Of a stretch of 64,000 nucleotides of DNA, positions 50,710 through 60,166 are shown piece after piece (positions within the stretch are counted from its first letter, which is position 1; each line of letters opens with the position of its first letter). The translations under genes and the position numbers were made by a program. Source of the DNA: Ectobacillus sp. JY-23 (GTDB lineage: Bacteria; Bacillota; Bacilli; Bacillales; Bacillaceae_G); contig NZ_CP095462.1 in assembly GCF_023022965.1 (NCBI RefSeq), positions 310,001 to 374,000 of the forward strand, given 5' to 3'. Under the pieces are notes generated by a model that saw nothing but the letters and a program-made list of their open reading frames with translations, searched no databases and was not told the origin of the DNA.

Positions 50710-50976
50710 ATGATGAATGAAAGAGAGCAGTTACAACGCATTCAAGAGTTGGCCCGAGAGATTATGGAGATGCTGTTGCAAGAATCACTGTTTGATCGCA
50801 ATTCTTACTTAAGAGATTCGGTAGAGCATTTAGCTAATACGGTTGATGCGTTAACAAAAATTCAATTAGATCAAGATGTAAATGTACAAGATACATTACG
50901 ATATACAATTACTAAAATGCGAATTGCACGAAATGCTATGCAGCATGAAAAAGAAACTAAAAAGAACCTAGCTTAG
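50710..50976 (+). CDS. Small helical protein, unknown
   Basis: Eighty-eight residues (ATG at 50710, or 50713), behind GAGGGGGCG. Highly helical and charged (EREQLQRIQELAREIMEMLLQE, LRYTITKMRIARNAMQHE). No family recognised. It has its own terminator, so it is monocistronic. Confidence 0.65.
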   Translation: MMNEREQLQRIQELAREIMEMLLQESLFDRNSYLRDSVEHLANTVDALTKIQLDQDVNVQDTLRYTITKMRIARNAMQHEKETKKNLA

Positions 50977-50998
50977 CCTCTCTACAGAGAGGTTTTTT
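50977..50998 (+). terminator. Terminator after the small helical gene
   Basis: CCTCTC and GAGAGG form a 6-bp stem around TACA, followed by six T. Confidence 0.85.
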
Positions 50999-51060
50999 AT
51001 TTCTATCGAGTTTGTCTTCTTCATATAATGATAAAAGTTGAACAGAGGGGAGAGAGACAA

Positions 51061-52839
51061 ATGAGATTGCGGCAAGCTCTTGACTCACATACTATCAAGC
51101 GATTACAACGCATGATTTTCGTCGGTACGTATGAACATAAAAACGAAAGTTACTTTTTGACAAGATGTTTGTCACCTGTTCCAAATGTGATTACAAGCGC
51201 AGCTGAAGGAAAAGAGCCTGTGTTTAAGGGGTTATATACGTATAAAGGAAATCAAAAGTTGTTAAATGAGCAAGGTAGAGAAGTACTATTGTTTTTTAGA
51301 TTAAAGTATGCACATCGTACTTTTTATGCAGAAACAGTTCGAATAGAACCTTATACAACAGAAGAACCATATCAAATGATTCCGATTCCGCAGCTCCAAA
51401 AAGGGCAAGAACGGGAAGTCTTTGAACGTAAGTTAACAAACGGTTACATCTCTTTTTTACTAGGACGGTATCCGAGTGATTTACCTACTCCTAAACTACT
51501 TTTACATGGAGGGCGTTTATATGGAAATTTAAATATAAGCGCTACGTTTAGTCCATTTTTATATGTAGAAAAGAAAAGACAAGTAAAGTATGTAGAAATA
51601 GATGATATTTACGATTGGAAAGGTATTTTGATTGAAGAACAGCTGTATTTTGTCACACAAAGTACCTATGATCATCTCATAAAAAAAATAGAAGAACACG
51701 GAAGGGAACTAGTGGTCAACAGTGTAGAAGAAAAAGTGCGTACTCCTGTTACTCCAGAGAAGGAACGCATGTTTTTACGAACGTTTAAACAAATTGCTTA
51801 CAATAAAAGATTATTTTTTGAAGAAACTGATTTTTGTAATATTCATGTATGTATAAAAAGTTCTTCTATTACGATCATTGGCGGTATGTCAGGTATAGGT
51901 AAATCACAATTAGTTGGGGCATATGCGTCTGCCTTAGGATTGCGCTATGGTGCGGAACTTTTGTGGGTGCCTTGTTCACCAGCATTTCAAGACCCTCAAG
52001 ATATACTGGGCTATTTGCATCCAGATGGTATGTATGTAGCGAGTGAAACAGGAGTAGTGCGAACACTCCTTGCAGCTGCTAAAAACCCTGGGCAGTTATA
52101 TATGATTGTATTTGATGAAATGAATATGTCACATATTGAACATTGGTTCACCTCGTTTTTATCTTTGCTTGAGCTGGAGGCTACACAGCGTATACTCACT
52201 CTATATGAACCTGATGGGATAGAACGGGACATTCCACCTACAATTGCTTTGGGTTCCAATCTGATTTTTGTGGGTACAGTAAATTTTGATGAAACTACAA
52301 AAGATTTATCTGATCGATTGTTGGACAGAGTCAACATCATACAACTGGAAAAACTATCATTTCGAGAATCTCTTCATATGAATAGTGCGAAAAAGCCGGC
52401 AGAAATTCATGTTTCCACATCTGATTTTCGGGAGAAATGGACACACACTGGGGATGTATTATCTGCTTTTACAGAAGCAGAACTTGAACTCTTAGATACA
52501 TTGCACGATGCTTTACATGCAAATGATCCAACAAAGGGAATTTCGTTTCGGTGTGTAACCGGTATAGCAATCTATTTGCACAATATACCAAAGGATGAAA
52601 ATCAATTAACGCTCATTACAAGAGAAGAAGCTTTTGATTTACAAATCAAACAGCGTGTATTAACGAAAATACGAGGTATTGATACTGCAATTGGTCATTT
52701 ACTTGACATAAAAAAAGACAGCGCACTACAACATATCCTGCGATCTCCATTGGCGCAACAAGTGTCTAATTTTGAGCACAGTATTACCTATATGAATAAA
52801 AAGGCTAAAGAGCTGGAGCTGTATGGATATGTTAAATGA
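51061..52839 (+). CDS. McrB-like AAA+ motor of a type IV-like restriction system
   Basis: Protein of 592 residues from the ATG at 51061 behind GAGGGGAGAG. The N-terminal 240 residues are a specificity-like region of unknown fold. The AAA+ module has Walker A GGMSGIGKSQ at about 272-281, the McrB-type Walker B VFDEMNMSHIEHWF near 350, and GTVNFDETTKDLSDRLLDRVNI near 405-425 with the arginine finger. McrB-type motors translocate DNA for a McrC-type nuclease. The downstream gene overlaps by 17 bases and carries DUF2357 and nuclease features, which makes a two-gene defence system likely. Confidence 0.85.
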   Translation: MRLRQALDSHTIKRLQRMIFVGTYEHKNESYFLTRCLSPVPNVITSAAEGKEPVFKGLYTYKGNQKLLNEQGREVLLFFRLKYAHRTFYAETVRIEPYTTEEPYQMIPIPQLQKGQEREVFERKLTNGYISFLLGRYPSDLPTPKLLLHGGRLYGNLNISATFSPFLYVEKKRQVKYVEIDDIYDWKGILIEEQLYFVTQSTYDHLIKKIEEHGRELVVNSVEEKVRTPVTPEKERMFLRTFKQIAYNKRLFFEETDFCNIHVCIKSSSITIIGGMSGIGKSQLVGAYASALGLRYGAELLWVPCSPAFQDPQDILGYLHPDGMYVASETGVVRTLLAAAKNPGQLYMIVFDEMNMSHIEHWFTSFLSLLELEATQRILTLYEPDGIERDIPPTIALGSNLIFVGTVNFDETTKDLSDRLLDRVNIIQLEKLSFRESLHMNSAKKPAEIHVSTSDFREKWTHTGDVLSAFTEAELELLDTLHDALHANDPTKGISFRCVTGIAIYLHNIPKDENQLTLITREEAFDLQIKQRVLTKIRGIDTAIGHLLDIKKDSALQHILRSPLAQQVSNFEHSITYMNKKAKELELYGYVK

Positions 52840-54658
52840 GCCATATACAGAAGTATTGGATGGGGAGAGTTTACCTTTTTTGGTTCAACTGATTATTGGA
52901 TCGGCGGATAAAGGAGAAAAGTTGTCATTGTCACGTTTATGTTCTTCACCTAGCCAAATTCATATGTGCGTATACAATGTACCAGAGTTAAAGCCATTAC
53001 GTTTGCAACTTTTCGGCAGTGTAGCAGTGACTTTTTTATGGAACAAAATCTACGAAGGAAAAAAAGAACGAGAGAATCGCCATATATTAACGAAAAAACA
53101 ACCCATCATACTGCTTTATGAACATGGTAAAACGGATTACGTATATCCGTGGCGATGCGGCATTTATCACTTTGAAGTCATATACAATCAAAACGTATAT
53201 TATGGTGCCTTTCGTATTTATCCTAAAAATTTTTACGATGAGCAATTAACTTTAATTCAAAATAAGGTTAAGTCCATAATGGGTAGTTTGATTGCAGATC
53301 GGGGGTATTATAAAAAAACATTTTCTGTGTTTCAAGACCTAGAGGAGCATTCTCAATTAAAAACAATTCGCTGGCTTTCTCAACAGGTAGCACAAATCAC
53401 ACGGATGTATAAGAAGATTGAGAGAGACGTAGGGTATAAATATATATTGCATCAGGAAAGGTGTTATCGAAAACCTATCAGCGCGACTATACGGAGAAAT
53501 GCGCTATATGCAGCTAAAGGGGAGACTAAATACTGGAATAGACGTCTGATAGAAGCAAAGCAGAGAACGGATTTACAATATGTGAAAATGCAATCTATTT
53601 CGTTTTTAGGTGTATTAGAAGAGCTGAATGAATTCCTTACTGATAATATTCAAAAATTACAAGGCATTGAACAAAGTGGCAAACAAGAAAAACAAGCTGT
53701 TCAAAATATTGTACAAAATATTGAGAAAAACGGGTCTGTAACAGAGCGTGATAAACAAAAGTATAAGAATATACAACTGTTAAAAGAGACAGATCTGCGG
53801 AAAGTCTCTGTAAAATTGCAGGAATATAAAGTGTTATACAGTCTCATCAATAAACTGATGTGTGACATGCGAGGGAGGTTGCATACGAGTTTTTGGAATG
53901 AAGTAAAGGTAAGTGATGCAAAACCACCTACTGCTCCTGTATATCAAGAGTTTTGTCATTTTATGCGTAAGCTTTTGAAAAAAAGAGAAGAAGTATATGA
54001 TGAACCCATATATTTATTTGTTTATAAACCAACGTTTTTGATTTATGAATATTATGTCTTTTTTGCCGTTCTTACTATCTTAGAGGATATGGGGTTCATA
54101 GCAAATCCATCTGTGTCTGAACAAATAAAATCTTATTTTTACTTAGATGGTTTACAGGATGGAACTGCAGTTGTAACAGAGAAAGAAGATGTTCGCCTGC
54201 GCATCGTTTTTAATGAATTGATTGAAACACATCCGCTGATTGCGCTCAGTAAAGGAAGTAATTTTTATAACGGAGAGGACACAAAAAAGCCGGATGTACG
54301 AATTGATTATTTTCGTAAGAAGGATGAGGGTTGGATGTATCAATCATCTATCATTATTGAGGTTAAATATAGTCCTATGTATAATATTTTCCAACCAATA
54401 GGGAATACGAAAGCTACAGAACAGATGTATAAGTATTGGTCCATTAAATATGTTGAGCAGCAAGATGGACGAAATGTGTTTCATAGAAGAGCAATCTACG
54501 AAGTAATTTGTGTATATCCAGGCAGCCAAATGCATGCAAAAAAAATTGAGGCTGGGTGCGGTATTTTTTTGCAGTTTTATCCGTATATCAAAAAAGAGGT
54601 AGAACATCTTATGGGACAAAAAGAATTAAAGCGTATTATTACGGAATGGGTGCAGTAA
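52823..54658 (+). CDS. McrC-like DUF2357/PD-(D/E)xK nuclease partner
   Basis: Protein of 611 residues starting inside the McrB-like gene. The first 170 residues are a beta-rich DUF2357-like part (PELKPLRLQLFGSVAVTFLW, WRCGIYHFEVIYN). The middle (about 260-370) is coiled coil (EELNEFLTDNIQKLQGIEQS, RKVSVKLQEYKVLYSLINKL). The C-terminus carries a nuclease core: KPDVRIDYF near 489-497 and IIIEVKYSP near 510-518, i.e. D...E-x-K. Hence it is probably the DNA-cutting subunit. The long coiled coil between the two halves recalls expanded McrC variants. A strong terminator follows. Confidence 0.78.
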   Translation: MDMLNEPYTEVLDGESLPFLVQLIIGSADKGEKLSLSRLCSSPSQIHMCVYNVPELKPLRLQLFGSVAVTFLWNKIYEGKKERENRHILTKKQPIILLYEHGKTDYVYPWRCGIYHFEVIYNQNVYYGAFRIYPKNFYDEQLTLIQNKVKSIMGSLIADRGYYKKTFSVFQDLEEHSQLKTIRWLSQQVAQITRMYKKIERDVGYKYILHQERCYRKPISATIRRNALYAAKGETKYWNRRLIEAKQRTDLQYVKMQSISFLGVLEELNEFLTDNIQKLQGIEQSGKQEKQAVQNIVQNIEKNGSVTERDKQKYKNIQLLKETDLRKVSVKLQEYKVLYSLINKLMCDMRGRLHTSFWNEVKVSDAKPPTAPVYQEFCHFMRKLLKKREEVYDEPIYLFVYKPTFLIYEYYVFFAVLTILEDMGFIANPSVSEQIKSYFYLDGLQDGTAVVTEKEDVRLRIVFNELIETHPLIALSKGSNFYNGEDTKKPDVRIDYFRKKDEGWMYQSSIIIEVKYSPMYNIFQPIGNTKATEQMYKYWSIKYVEQQDGRNVFHRRAIYEVICVYPGSQMHAKKIEAGCGIFLQFYPYIKKEVEHLMGQKELKRIITEWVQ

Positions 54659-54690
54659 GTCTTAAAATTTCATGTAACGTATAAAAATAA

Positions 54691-54720
54691 GAAAAAGGCT
54701 TGCTATAGCAAGCCTTTTTC
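54691..54720. terminator. Bidirectional terminator between convergent genes
   Basis: GAAAAAGGCTTGCT and its exact complement form a 14-bp stem around AT, with A-run and T-run on the two sides. It serves the restriction pair (plus strand) and oppA (minus strand). Confidence 0.95.
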
Positions 54721-56352
54721 TTATTTAACGTACGCCCATTTATAGGAGTAATCGCCGCCAATTTGATGATAATATACATCTTTTACATACGGTTTTGTGA
54801 TAATGGCGCGTCCGCGTTGATAAATAGGTGCTAATGCAGCATCTTCAAATAAGATCTTTTCTGCATCTAACAATGCTTTAAAACGAGCTTCTTCATCGGT
54901 GGCTAATGAGGATTTCACGTCACTAATCAGTTTGTCATATTTTGGATTGCTGTAAGAAGAGCTATTGTTCGGACTGCTTGAAACAAAGATATCCAGATAG
55001 GAGACCGCATCTAAATAATCAGCACCCCACCCGTCAATCGACATTTCAAATTCTTTTTTGCTGACTAACTCTAACTTTTGTTTAAATGGTTGCTGTTTAA
55101 TAGTAACAGTTAAACCTTCCAAGTTTTTTTCCATTTGTTCTTTTAAATATTCGCCAACCTTTTTACTTGTTTCGGTATCAAAGTTTAAAAGCTCTAACGT
55201 AACTTGTTGTTGACCAGTTTCTTCTTTTGCCTTTGCCCAAAGCTCTTTAGCTTTTTTGGTATCTGTTTTATTAAAGTCACCGTTCAATTCTCTAAAATCC
55301 TTGCCGGCAGGGTTACTGACAAAGTCTTTTGGTACAAAGAAATATGCTGGCTTTGAACCATTGTTTAAAATAACCGTCGTTAATGCTTTTTTGTCGATAG
55401 CTAAATCTATTGCTTTACGGGCATTAACATTTTTAAGCACTGGATTGTTAAAGTTCATACGCAGATAAAAAATGGTTGCTTCCGGTTCTGTTTTGAAATC
55501 AGGACTGTTTTTGTACTTATCTACAAATTCTGAAGAAAGTCCCACTTGGTCCACCTGACCGCCTTCATACAGGTTGACTGCAGTAGAGACATCCTTAACA
55601 ATGTTAAAATTAATAGTATTCAGTTTAACTGTTTTGGCATCCCAATAGGAATCATTTTTCTTAAATTGGAAGCTTTCATTGTGCTTCCATTCGCTTAACT
55701 GGAATGGACCATTATACAATGTATTAGCAGCTTCTAAACCGAATTTTCCACTTTGTGCATTGATGAATTTTTCATTTAATGGAAAGTAGGACGGAAACGT
55801 TGTTAACGCCAGTAAGGTTGTTTCTGGCAAAGCGGATTCTAATTCTACTACTAGTGTTTTATCATCTGTTGCTTTCACGCCCAGCGTATCTAACCCAGCT
55901 TTACCTTCGTTGACTTGTTGGGCATTTTTTATGTAGTACATAATATAAGCATATTCCGCTCCAACTTTTGGGTCTACTAATCGTCGCCATGCGTATACAA
56001 AATCTTGTGCTGTAACTGGATCACCATTTGACCATTTAGCATCGCGAAGCTTAAAGGTATATGTTTTTTTGTCATCACTTACTGTATAAGATTCTGCCAT
56101 ACCAGGGATTGGTTTGTTTTCTTTATCAAGACGATATAAACCTTCCATAGTGTTAACCATGATACGGAACGCAATAGCATCTGTCGCTTTTGTTGTATCC
56201 ATCGTTGGAATTTCATCTGTTTCAATTAAATTTAAAACCTGTGGACGCTTTTCACCTGTGCTCTCTTTACCTTCGTCTTTGTTGCCACCGCAACCGACAA
56301 TCATGGAAAGTGAGAGCACAGAAGAGAGCGCTATTAATGCCTTCTTTTTCAT
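54721..56352 (-). CDS. oppA: Oligopeptide ABC transporter substrate-binding lipoprotein
   Basis: Protein of 543 residues on the minus strand, from the ATG at 56352 that is nine bases after AAGGAGG. The signal peptide KKKALIALSSVLSLSMIVGCG ends in a lipobox. SBP_bac_5 features are YTFKLRDAKWSNGDPVTAQDFVYAWRRLVDP, NTLYNGPFQLSEW, GWGADYLD and the end YSYKWAYVK. It captures peptides outside the membrane for the OppBCDF importer; none of those genes is adjacent, so it is an orphan receptor. Confidence 0.93.
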   Translation of the reverse strand: MKKKALIALSSVLSLSMIVGCGGNKDEGKESTGEKRPQVLNLIETDEIPTMDTTKATDAIAFRIMVNTMEGLYRLDKENKPIPGMAESYTVSDDKKTYTFKLRDAKWSNGDPVTAQDFVYAWRRLVDPKVGAEYAYIMYYIKNAQQVNEGKAGLDTLGVKATDDKTLVVELESALPETTLLALTTFPSYFPLNEKFINAQSGKFGLEAANTLYNGPFQLSEWKHNESFQFKKNDSYWDAKTVKLNTINFNIVKDVSTAVNLYEGGQVDQVGLSSEFVDKYKNSPDFKTEPEATIFYLRMNFNNPVLKNVNARKAIDLAIDKKALTTVILNNGSKPAYFFVPKDFVSNPAGKDFRELNGDFNKTDTKKAKELWAKAKEETGQQQVTLELLNFDTETSKKVGEYLKEQMEKNLEGLTVTIKQQPFKQKLELVSKKEFEMSIDGWGADYLDAVSYLDIFVSSSPNNSSSYSNPKYDKLISDVKSSLATDEEARFKALLDAEKILFEDAALAPIYQRGRAIITKPYVKDVYYHQIGGDYSYKWAYVK

Positions 56353-56413
56353 CGTAATCATCCTCCTTGTACGTACTGTCAATTAGTATAAATCGTTTTG
56401 GGAGAATTATGCG

Positions 56414-56452
56414 AAAAAGGCACAATGAACCGTAAGTTCGTTGTGCCTTTTT
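56414..56452. terminator. Terminator between racA and oppA
   Basis: A 17-bp stem with one G-T pair (AAAAAGGCACAATGAAC with GTTCGTTGTGCCTTTTT) around CGTAA, with A/T runs on both sides. It ends the racA transcript on the minus strand. Confidence 0.93.
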
Positions 56453-56539
56453 GAAGAAGACTGGATAGCATTTTATGGTATTGTCTTGCTGCATTATTAT
56501 AAAAAGATTGCTTATACATGTTCGAGAGGATATCAAGTA

Positions 56540-57073
56540 TTAAAACCCAAAAATACTTAAAATCATACGACGTCTCTTTTTATCCGCTGTAATTTCTCGA
56601 ATGGGGGCAAGGGGTTTTGCTTCCTCCAATTTTTGTAATTGCGTCTGTAGTAGTTGAATTTGTATTCGAAGTTCTTCAATCTCATTGCGATGCTGTAAAA
56701 GTTGATAAGCTACCACTTCATCAGCCTTGGTGTCTAGCTTTTCTTCCATTCGATCCAGGCGTGAAAGGAGTTCTGTGCTGGATATCTTTTCTTTTATGGA
56801 GCGTTCATCTTGCATGAAAGGTATTGTGTTTGGTTTCATGTCAAGAACTTGAGTTGGTGCAGATGTAACTTCATAAGCAACCGTAGCAGCAACTTCAGTA
56901 TTGGCAACTTCTTTTGTATAGTAATCTATAATTCGATTCACATCTGCTTCGCTGAATATATAATGACCAAATTTATTTTTTTCAACGTCCATCTGTAGTT
57001 GACTGACAATCCGCATTATAACCTTTGGACTAACACCTAATTTTCGAGCGACCATGGGAGTTTTATATTCCAT
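56540..57073 (-). CDS. racA: RacA chromosome-anchoring protein
   Basis: Protein of 177 residues. The N-terminal MerR-like winged HTH begins MEYKTPMVARKLGVSPKVIMRIVSQL and contains KNKFGHYIFSEADV; a coiled coil follows at about 95-150 (LLSRLDRMEEKLDTKADEVVAYQLLQHRNEIEEL), and the C-terminus is basic, DKKRRRMILSIFGF, with the hydrophobic end that contacts DivIVA. RacA binds near the origin and ties it to the cell pole during entry into sporulation. The family motifs are well conserved although the middle region differs from typical B. cereus sequences. Confidence 0.92.
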   Translation of the reverse strand: MEYKTPMVARKLGVSPKVIMRIVSQLQMDVEKNKFGHYIFSEADVNRIIDYYTKEVANTEVAATVAYEVTSAPTQVLDMKPNTIPFMQDERSIKEKISSTELLSRLDRMEEKLDTKADEVVAYQLLQHRNEIEELRIQIQLLQTQLQKLEEAKPLAPIREITADKKRRRMILSIFGF

Positions 57074-57218
57074 CTTAATCCCTCCTACATTCTGAATAGA
57101 ATACGATTTCTCGCTTAGAATGTAATTACCTGCAAGCGTGACAAAAGAAGTGGGGAATCGTCAAAGAAAGTGAAAATTCCCGAGTTCTCTCAGGAATTTG
57201 TCAAATTACTATATAGAT

Positions 57219-57611
57219 TTATGGAAGTGTAGCAGGTATTTCTGCATGGAAAATCTCATCTCGTATGTAAATATCTGGTGTATCAACTGCTTGGTCATAA
57301 GTAAGGACAAGGCCGAATGGAGAATTTCCTTTTTCATTTTGAACGATGGTAAATGGGATTTTTTTTTCGTTTGCAAACCTAATATACGGCGATAAATAAG
57401 AGTATGCAACATCCCCGTTCAACAGCATTTTTACGTTCTTCTGCAGCGCTGTGCCAATTTGATAAGGCGTCTGTCTCATAACTTGTCCTTTTGTTAATGC
57501 AAGTTCAACTCTTTCTCGTAAAGTACCTAAAAACAAGCGGCGCTCTTCCGGGTGTTGCTCTTTCGCACCATATATTCCTTCTTGTAAGTAATCATCTAGT
57601 TTTTTGTTCAT
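57219..57611 (-). CDS. yueI: YueI-family protein
   Basis: Protein of 130 residues on the minus strand, ATG behind GGAGG. Diagnostic segments are LQEGIYGAKEQHPEERRLFLGTLRERVELALTKGQV, YQIGTALQKNVKMLLNGDVAYSYLSPYIRFANE and FGLVLTYDQAVD. A conserved Bacillales family of unknown function; about half is helical and half mixed. Monocistronic by position. Confidence 0.9.
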   Translation of the reverse strand: MNKKLDDYLQEGIYGAKEQHPEERRLFLGTLRERVELALTKGQVMRQTPYQIGTALQKNVKMLLNGDVAYSYLSPYIRFANEKKIPFTIVQNEKGNSPFGLVLTYDQAVDTPDIYIRDEIFHAEIPATLP

Positions 57612-57725
57612 AACAGTCCTCCTTCTCTATAATAATTTATGTCAAAATGCCGTTGAACATCCAAATTAAAAATTTTTGTCTAAAAAGCAGGAAATACAGG
57701 TATCACTTTCGAAAGATGTAAAAGA

Positions 57726-58955
57726 ATGTTTTTCAATAAATTGTGGGCGAAGTTATCTTCTTATGTTACGATACAACATATAGATATACGGCAAGATTTA
57801 ATGGAGGAACGGGAGGTTTTTCACATTATTAGCCAAATTGAACAACAATTTTGTACATATTTGATAGAGAACAGTAAAAGATTTGTAGCAACATGGCAAA
57901 GTAAAATTATTGTTTCAAAACATGATCCATTTCAAAAAGAGATGATAGAAAATGGAGAGAATTTATTTCGATTTATTATTTCACTGTTAAAAGGTGAAAC
58001 AGTTATTGAGGATATTCAGCCAATTTGTCATAAGATTGCATCGGAACGTGCGCAAGCCGATGTGAATATTGGAGAGTTTGTATATAATGTAAATGTTGGG
58101 AGAAATGAGCTGTTTGAAGCCATGTACGGACTGGATGTTCAAGCAAGCGAACTAAAGCCGCTTATTACAAAGGTTCATCATTGTTTTGATGCGATGATTT
58201 ATCACACGGTACTTAAATATTCTGAAATCATCACAAAAACGTTAGAAGAAAAGCAGCACTTTATTGATGAAACACATAAAGAACGACTTACTATTTTAGG
58301 TCAAATGTCAGCGAGCTTTGTCCATGAATTTCGAAATCCCCTGACCTCAATCATGGGATTTGTAAAATTACTTCGAGCAGATAATCCAATGTTACCGTAT
58401 CTTGATATCATTTCTCATGAACTTGATCAGCTAAACTTTCGCATTTCGCAATTTTTACTCGTATCCCGAAAAGAAATGTGGAATGAGAAAGAGATGTTTA
58501 GTTTAAATGAACTATTTCATGAGATTATTCATTTTCTATATCCGAGCTTGGTGAATTCAAACGTGTCGATTGAAAAAAATATGTTTTATCCTATTGATTT
58601 GTATGGATACAGAAGTGAAGTGCGTCAAGTCCTTTTAAATATCTTATTGAATTCTATTGATGCTTTAGAAGCACACGGGAAAAATCGTAAAATTATAATT
58701 GATACATTTGAAGATGAACAAGATATTCATATCATTATTAAAAATAACGGTCCTATGATACCAGTTGATAAAATTGAAACCATATTTGAACCGTTTGTTA
58801 CAACAAAAAAGCTTGGTACGGGTATTGGCTTGTTTGTTTGTAAGCAAATTGTCGAAAAGCATGATGGTCATATTTCATGTGAATCTTCACCTGAATGGAC
58901 ACGATTTTGTATGACATTTCAAAAGCAAGCCAATCCTAGCCGAACAAGGTCATAA
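57726..58955 (+). CDS. HisK_N sporulation-type sensor histidine kinase
   Basis: Soluble kinase of 409 residues. Residues about 25-175 are a globin-fold HisK_N sensor domain (QIEQQFCTYLIENSKRFVATW, ERAQADVNIGEFVYNVNVGRNELF), similar to those of B. anthracis BA2291 and pXO1-118-type proteins. The HisKA domain holds H200 in SFVHEFRNPLTSIMGF and the ATPase domain NILLNSIDALEAHG, EPFVTTKKLGTGIGLFV. It has no partner regulator nearby, so it probably feeds Spo0F/Spo0A, or acts as a phosphatase as BA2291 can. Confidence 0.88.
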   Translation: MFFNKLWAKLSSYVTIQHIDIRQDLMEEREVFHIISQIEQQFCTYLIENSKRFVATWQSKIIVSKHDPFQKEMIENGENLFRFIISLLKGETVIEDIQPICHKIASERAQADVNIGEFVYNVNVGRNELFEAMYGLDVQASELKPLITKVHHCFDAMIYHTVLKYSEIITKTLEEKQHFIDETHKERLTILGQMSASFVHEFRNPLTSIMGFVKLLRADNPMLPYLDIISHELDQLNFRISQFLLVSRKEMWNEKEMFSLNELFHEIIHFLYPSLVNSNVSIEKNMFYPIDLYGYRSEVRQVLLNILLNSIDALEAHGKNRKIIIDTFEDEQDIHIIIKNNGPMIPVDKIETIFEPFVTTKKLGTGIGLFVCKQIVEKHDGHISCESSPEWTRFCMTFQKQANPSRTRS

Positions 58956-58969
58956 TAACAAATGCCGCT

Positions 58970-59542
58970 TTAATTGGTGATGTATAAAAGCTCCATTTTA
59001 GATAGGAAGTCAACTGTATAAAAAGTGTAAACTCGGTTTGCTTCAATGTGTAGACGAGGCGATGTTAACAAAGGTTTCTCACTTTCTGATGCGCGAATTT
59101 CGAAGTCTGCTACACCTGGACTTACCTGTAGATATGCAGTTAATTCTGTAAATGCTACACTTGAAAATAACGGCTCACCAGTCTTAAGAAATAAATCAAT
59201 GGGTGGCGCATCAGAAGAAAAATGGCCCAATCGAATTTTGGCTTGACCAAATGGCAAAAACGTATCTTCTGTATACTGAAGAATGCGCGGCGTACTTTTG
59301 CCTGTGATAATAAGCAAGTAACTCATCCCGCTACGTATAGGAATGATAGCAGAAAGGGCTGTCTTTACACCTTCCATTACATCAAATCGATATTGCCCTG
59401 GGGGTAAGGAAAAGGTCTCGCTACATTGTTTAAGGGCAAGTTTCTGCAGGACAGGTTGGTGGTTTACGTGTATATCATAAACAGGATATTTGGGAAATGC
59501 GTGTAAAACGCGTACTTTTGCAGGAGTAGCAGAACGATACAT
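58970..59542 (-). CDS. DUF4397-domain protein
   Basis: Protein of 190 residues on the minus strand built of two beta repeats: RVLHAFPKYPVYDIHVNHQPVLQ with YLLIITGKSTP, and KIRLGHFSSDAPPIDLFLK with VYTFYTVDFL. This is the DUF4397 pattern. No signal peptide. Function unknown; in Bacillus such proteins are often made in the spore. The 3' end is convergent with the histidine kinase gene 14 bases away. Confidence 0.82.
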   Translation of the reverse strand: MYRSATPAKVRVLHAFPKYPVYDIHVNHQPVLQKLALKQCSETFSLPPGQYRFDVMEGVKTALSAIIPIRSGMSYLLIITGKSTPRILQYTEDTFLPFGQAKIRLGHFSSDAPPIDLFLKTGEPLFSSVAFTELTAYLQVSPGVADFEIRASESEKPLLTSPRLHIEANRVYTFYTVDFLSKMELLYITN

Positions 59543-59672
59543 AAGAATATATCACATCCTTTGCTTAGATGTAATTCCGTTGTATGTATATGCATGAAGC
59601 ATTGGAATTATTAACGTATAACAACTACCATCAGGTTATACCTTAAGAAAGGTGATAGGTATTTCAAGAGAA

Positions 59673-59700
59673 ATCTCCCAATACACTGGGGGATTTTTTT
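59673..59700 (+). terminator. Intrinsic terminator without an assigned gene
   Basis: ATCTCCCA and TGGGGGAT form an 8-bp stem (one T-G pair) around ATACAC, followed by six or seven T. What transcript it ends is unclear: a short RNA from the 59543-59672 interval, or a translated leader starting at GTG 59651. Nothing else is supported there. Confidence 0.75.
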
Positions 59701-59787
59701 ATGGTATGGGCAAATGCACATACGCATGTATACCTGTCCGACATACCTTGTAGATGTAAGCACTTTTGTATGTAAGGAGTGAAAACT

Positions 59788-59904
59788 ATGTGGGGTTATG
59801 GAGGTTATGGAGCCGGTTGTGGTTACGGCGGCGGCTATGGCTTTGCTTTATTGATTGTATTGTTTATTTTATTAGTAATTATCGGAGCAGCATGGTATCA
59901 CTGA
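59788..59904 (+). CDS. YjcZ-type small Gly/Tyr-rich membrane peptide
   Basis: Thirty-eight residues, ATG behind TAAGGAGTG. The N-terminal half is [17 protein letters not shown] and the C-terminal half is one membrane helix ([20 protein letters not shown]). This is the YjcZ/sporulation-associated small protein family of Bacillus. It is monocistronic with its own terminator. Confidence 0.88.
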   Translation: MWGYGGYGAGCGYGGGYGFALLIVLFILLVIIGAAWYH

Positions 59905-59935
59905 TGTAATTAGAAAGGGCGCTGTTTCTTTTTAA

Positions 59936-59965
59936 ACCGATCACGGTAGTGTGATCGGTATTTTT
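59936..59965 (+). terminator. Terminator after the YjcZ-type gene
   Basis: ACCGATCAC and GTGATCGGT form a 9-bp stem with a 6-base loop, followed by ATTTTT. Confidence 0.92.
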
Positions 59966-60166
59966 CGTTTTTTTATGGATAATAGGGTTTTCAAGCCCTT
60001 AAAGTAAGAGGTCTGACGAATTTAATACGAACATTATAAGGTTTGTTTGTATTTATAATTCGTAAATTTGTTGACTTTAAAGTGTGGTTATGGTAATTTT
60101 AAAAAGGATTTTTTGATATAGCTACTTATGAAATTACGAAAGATAAGTGAACTGGGGGATACGTAG

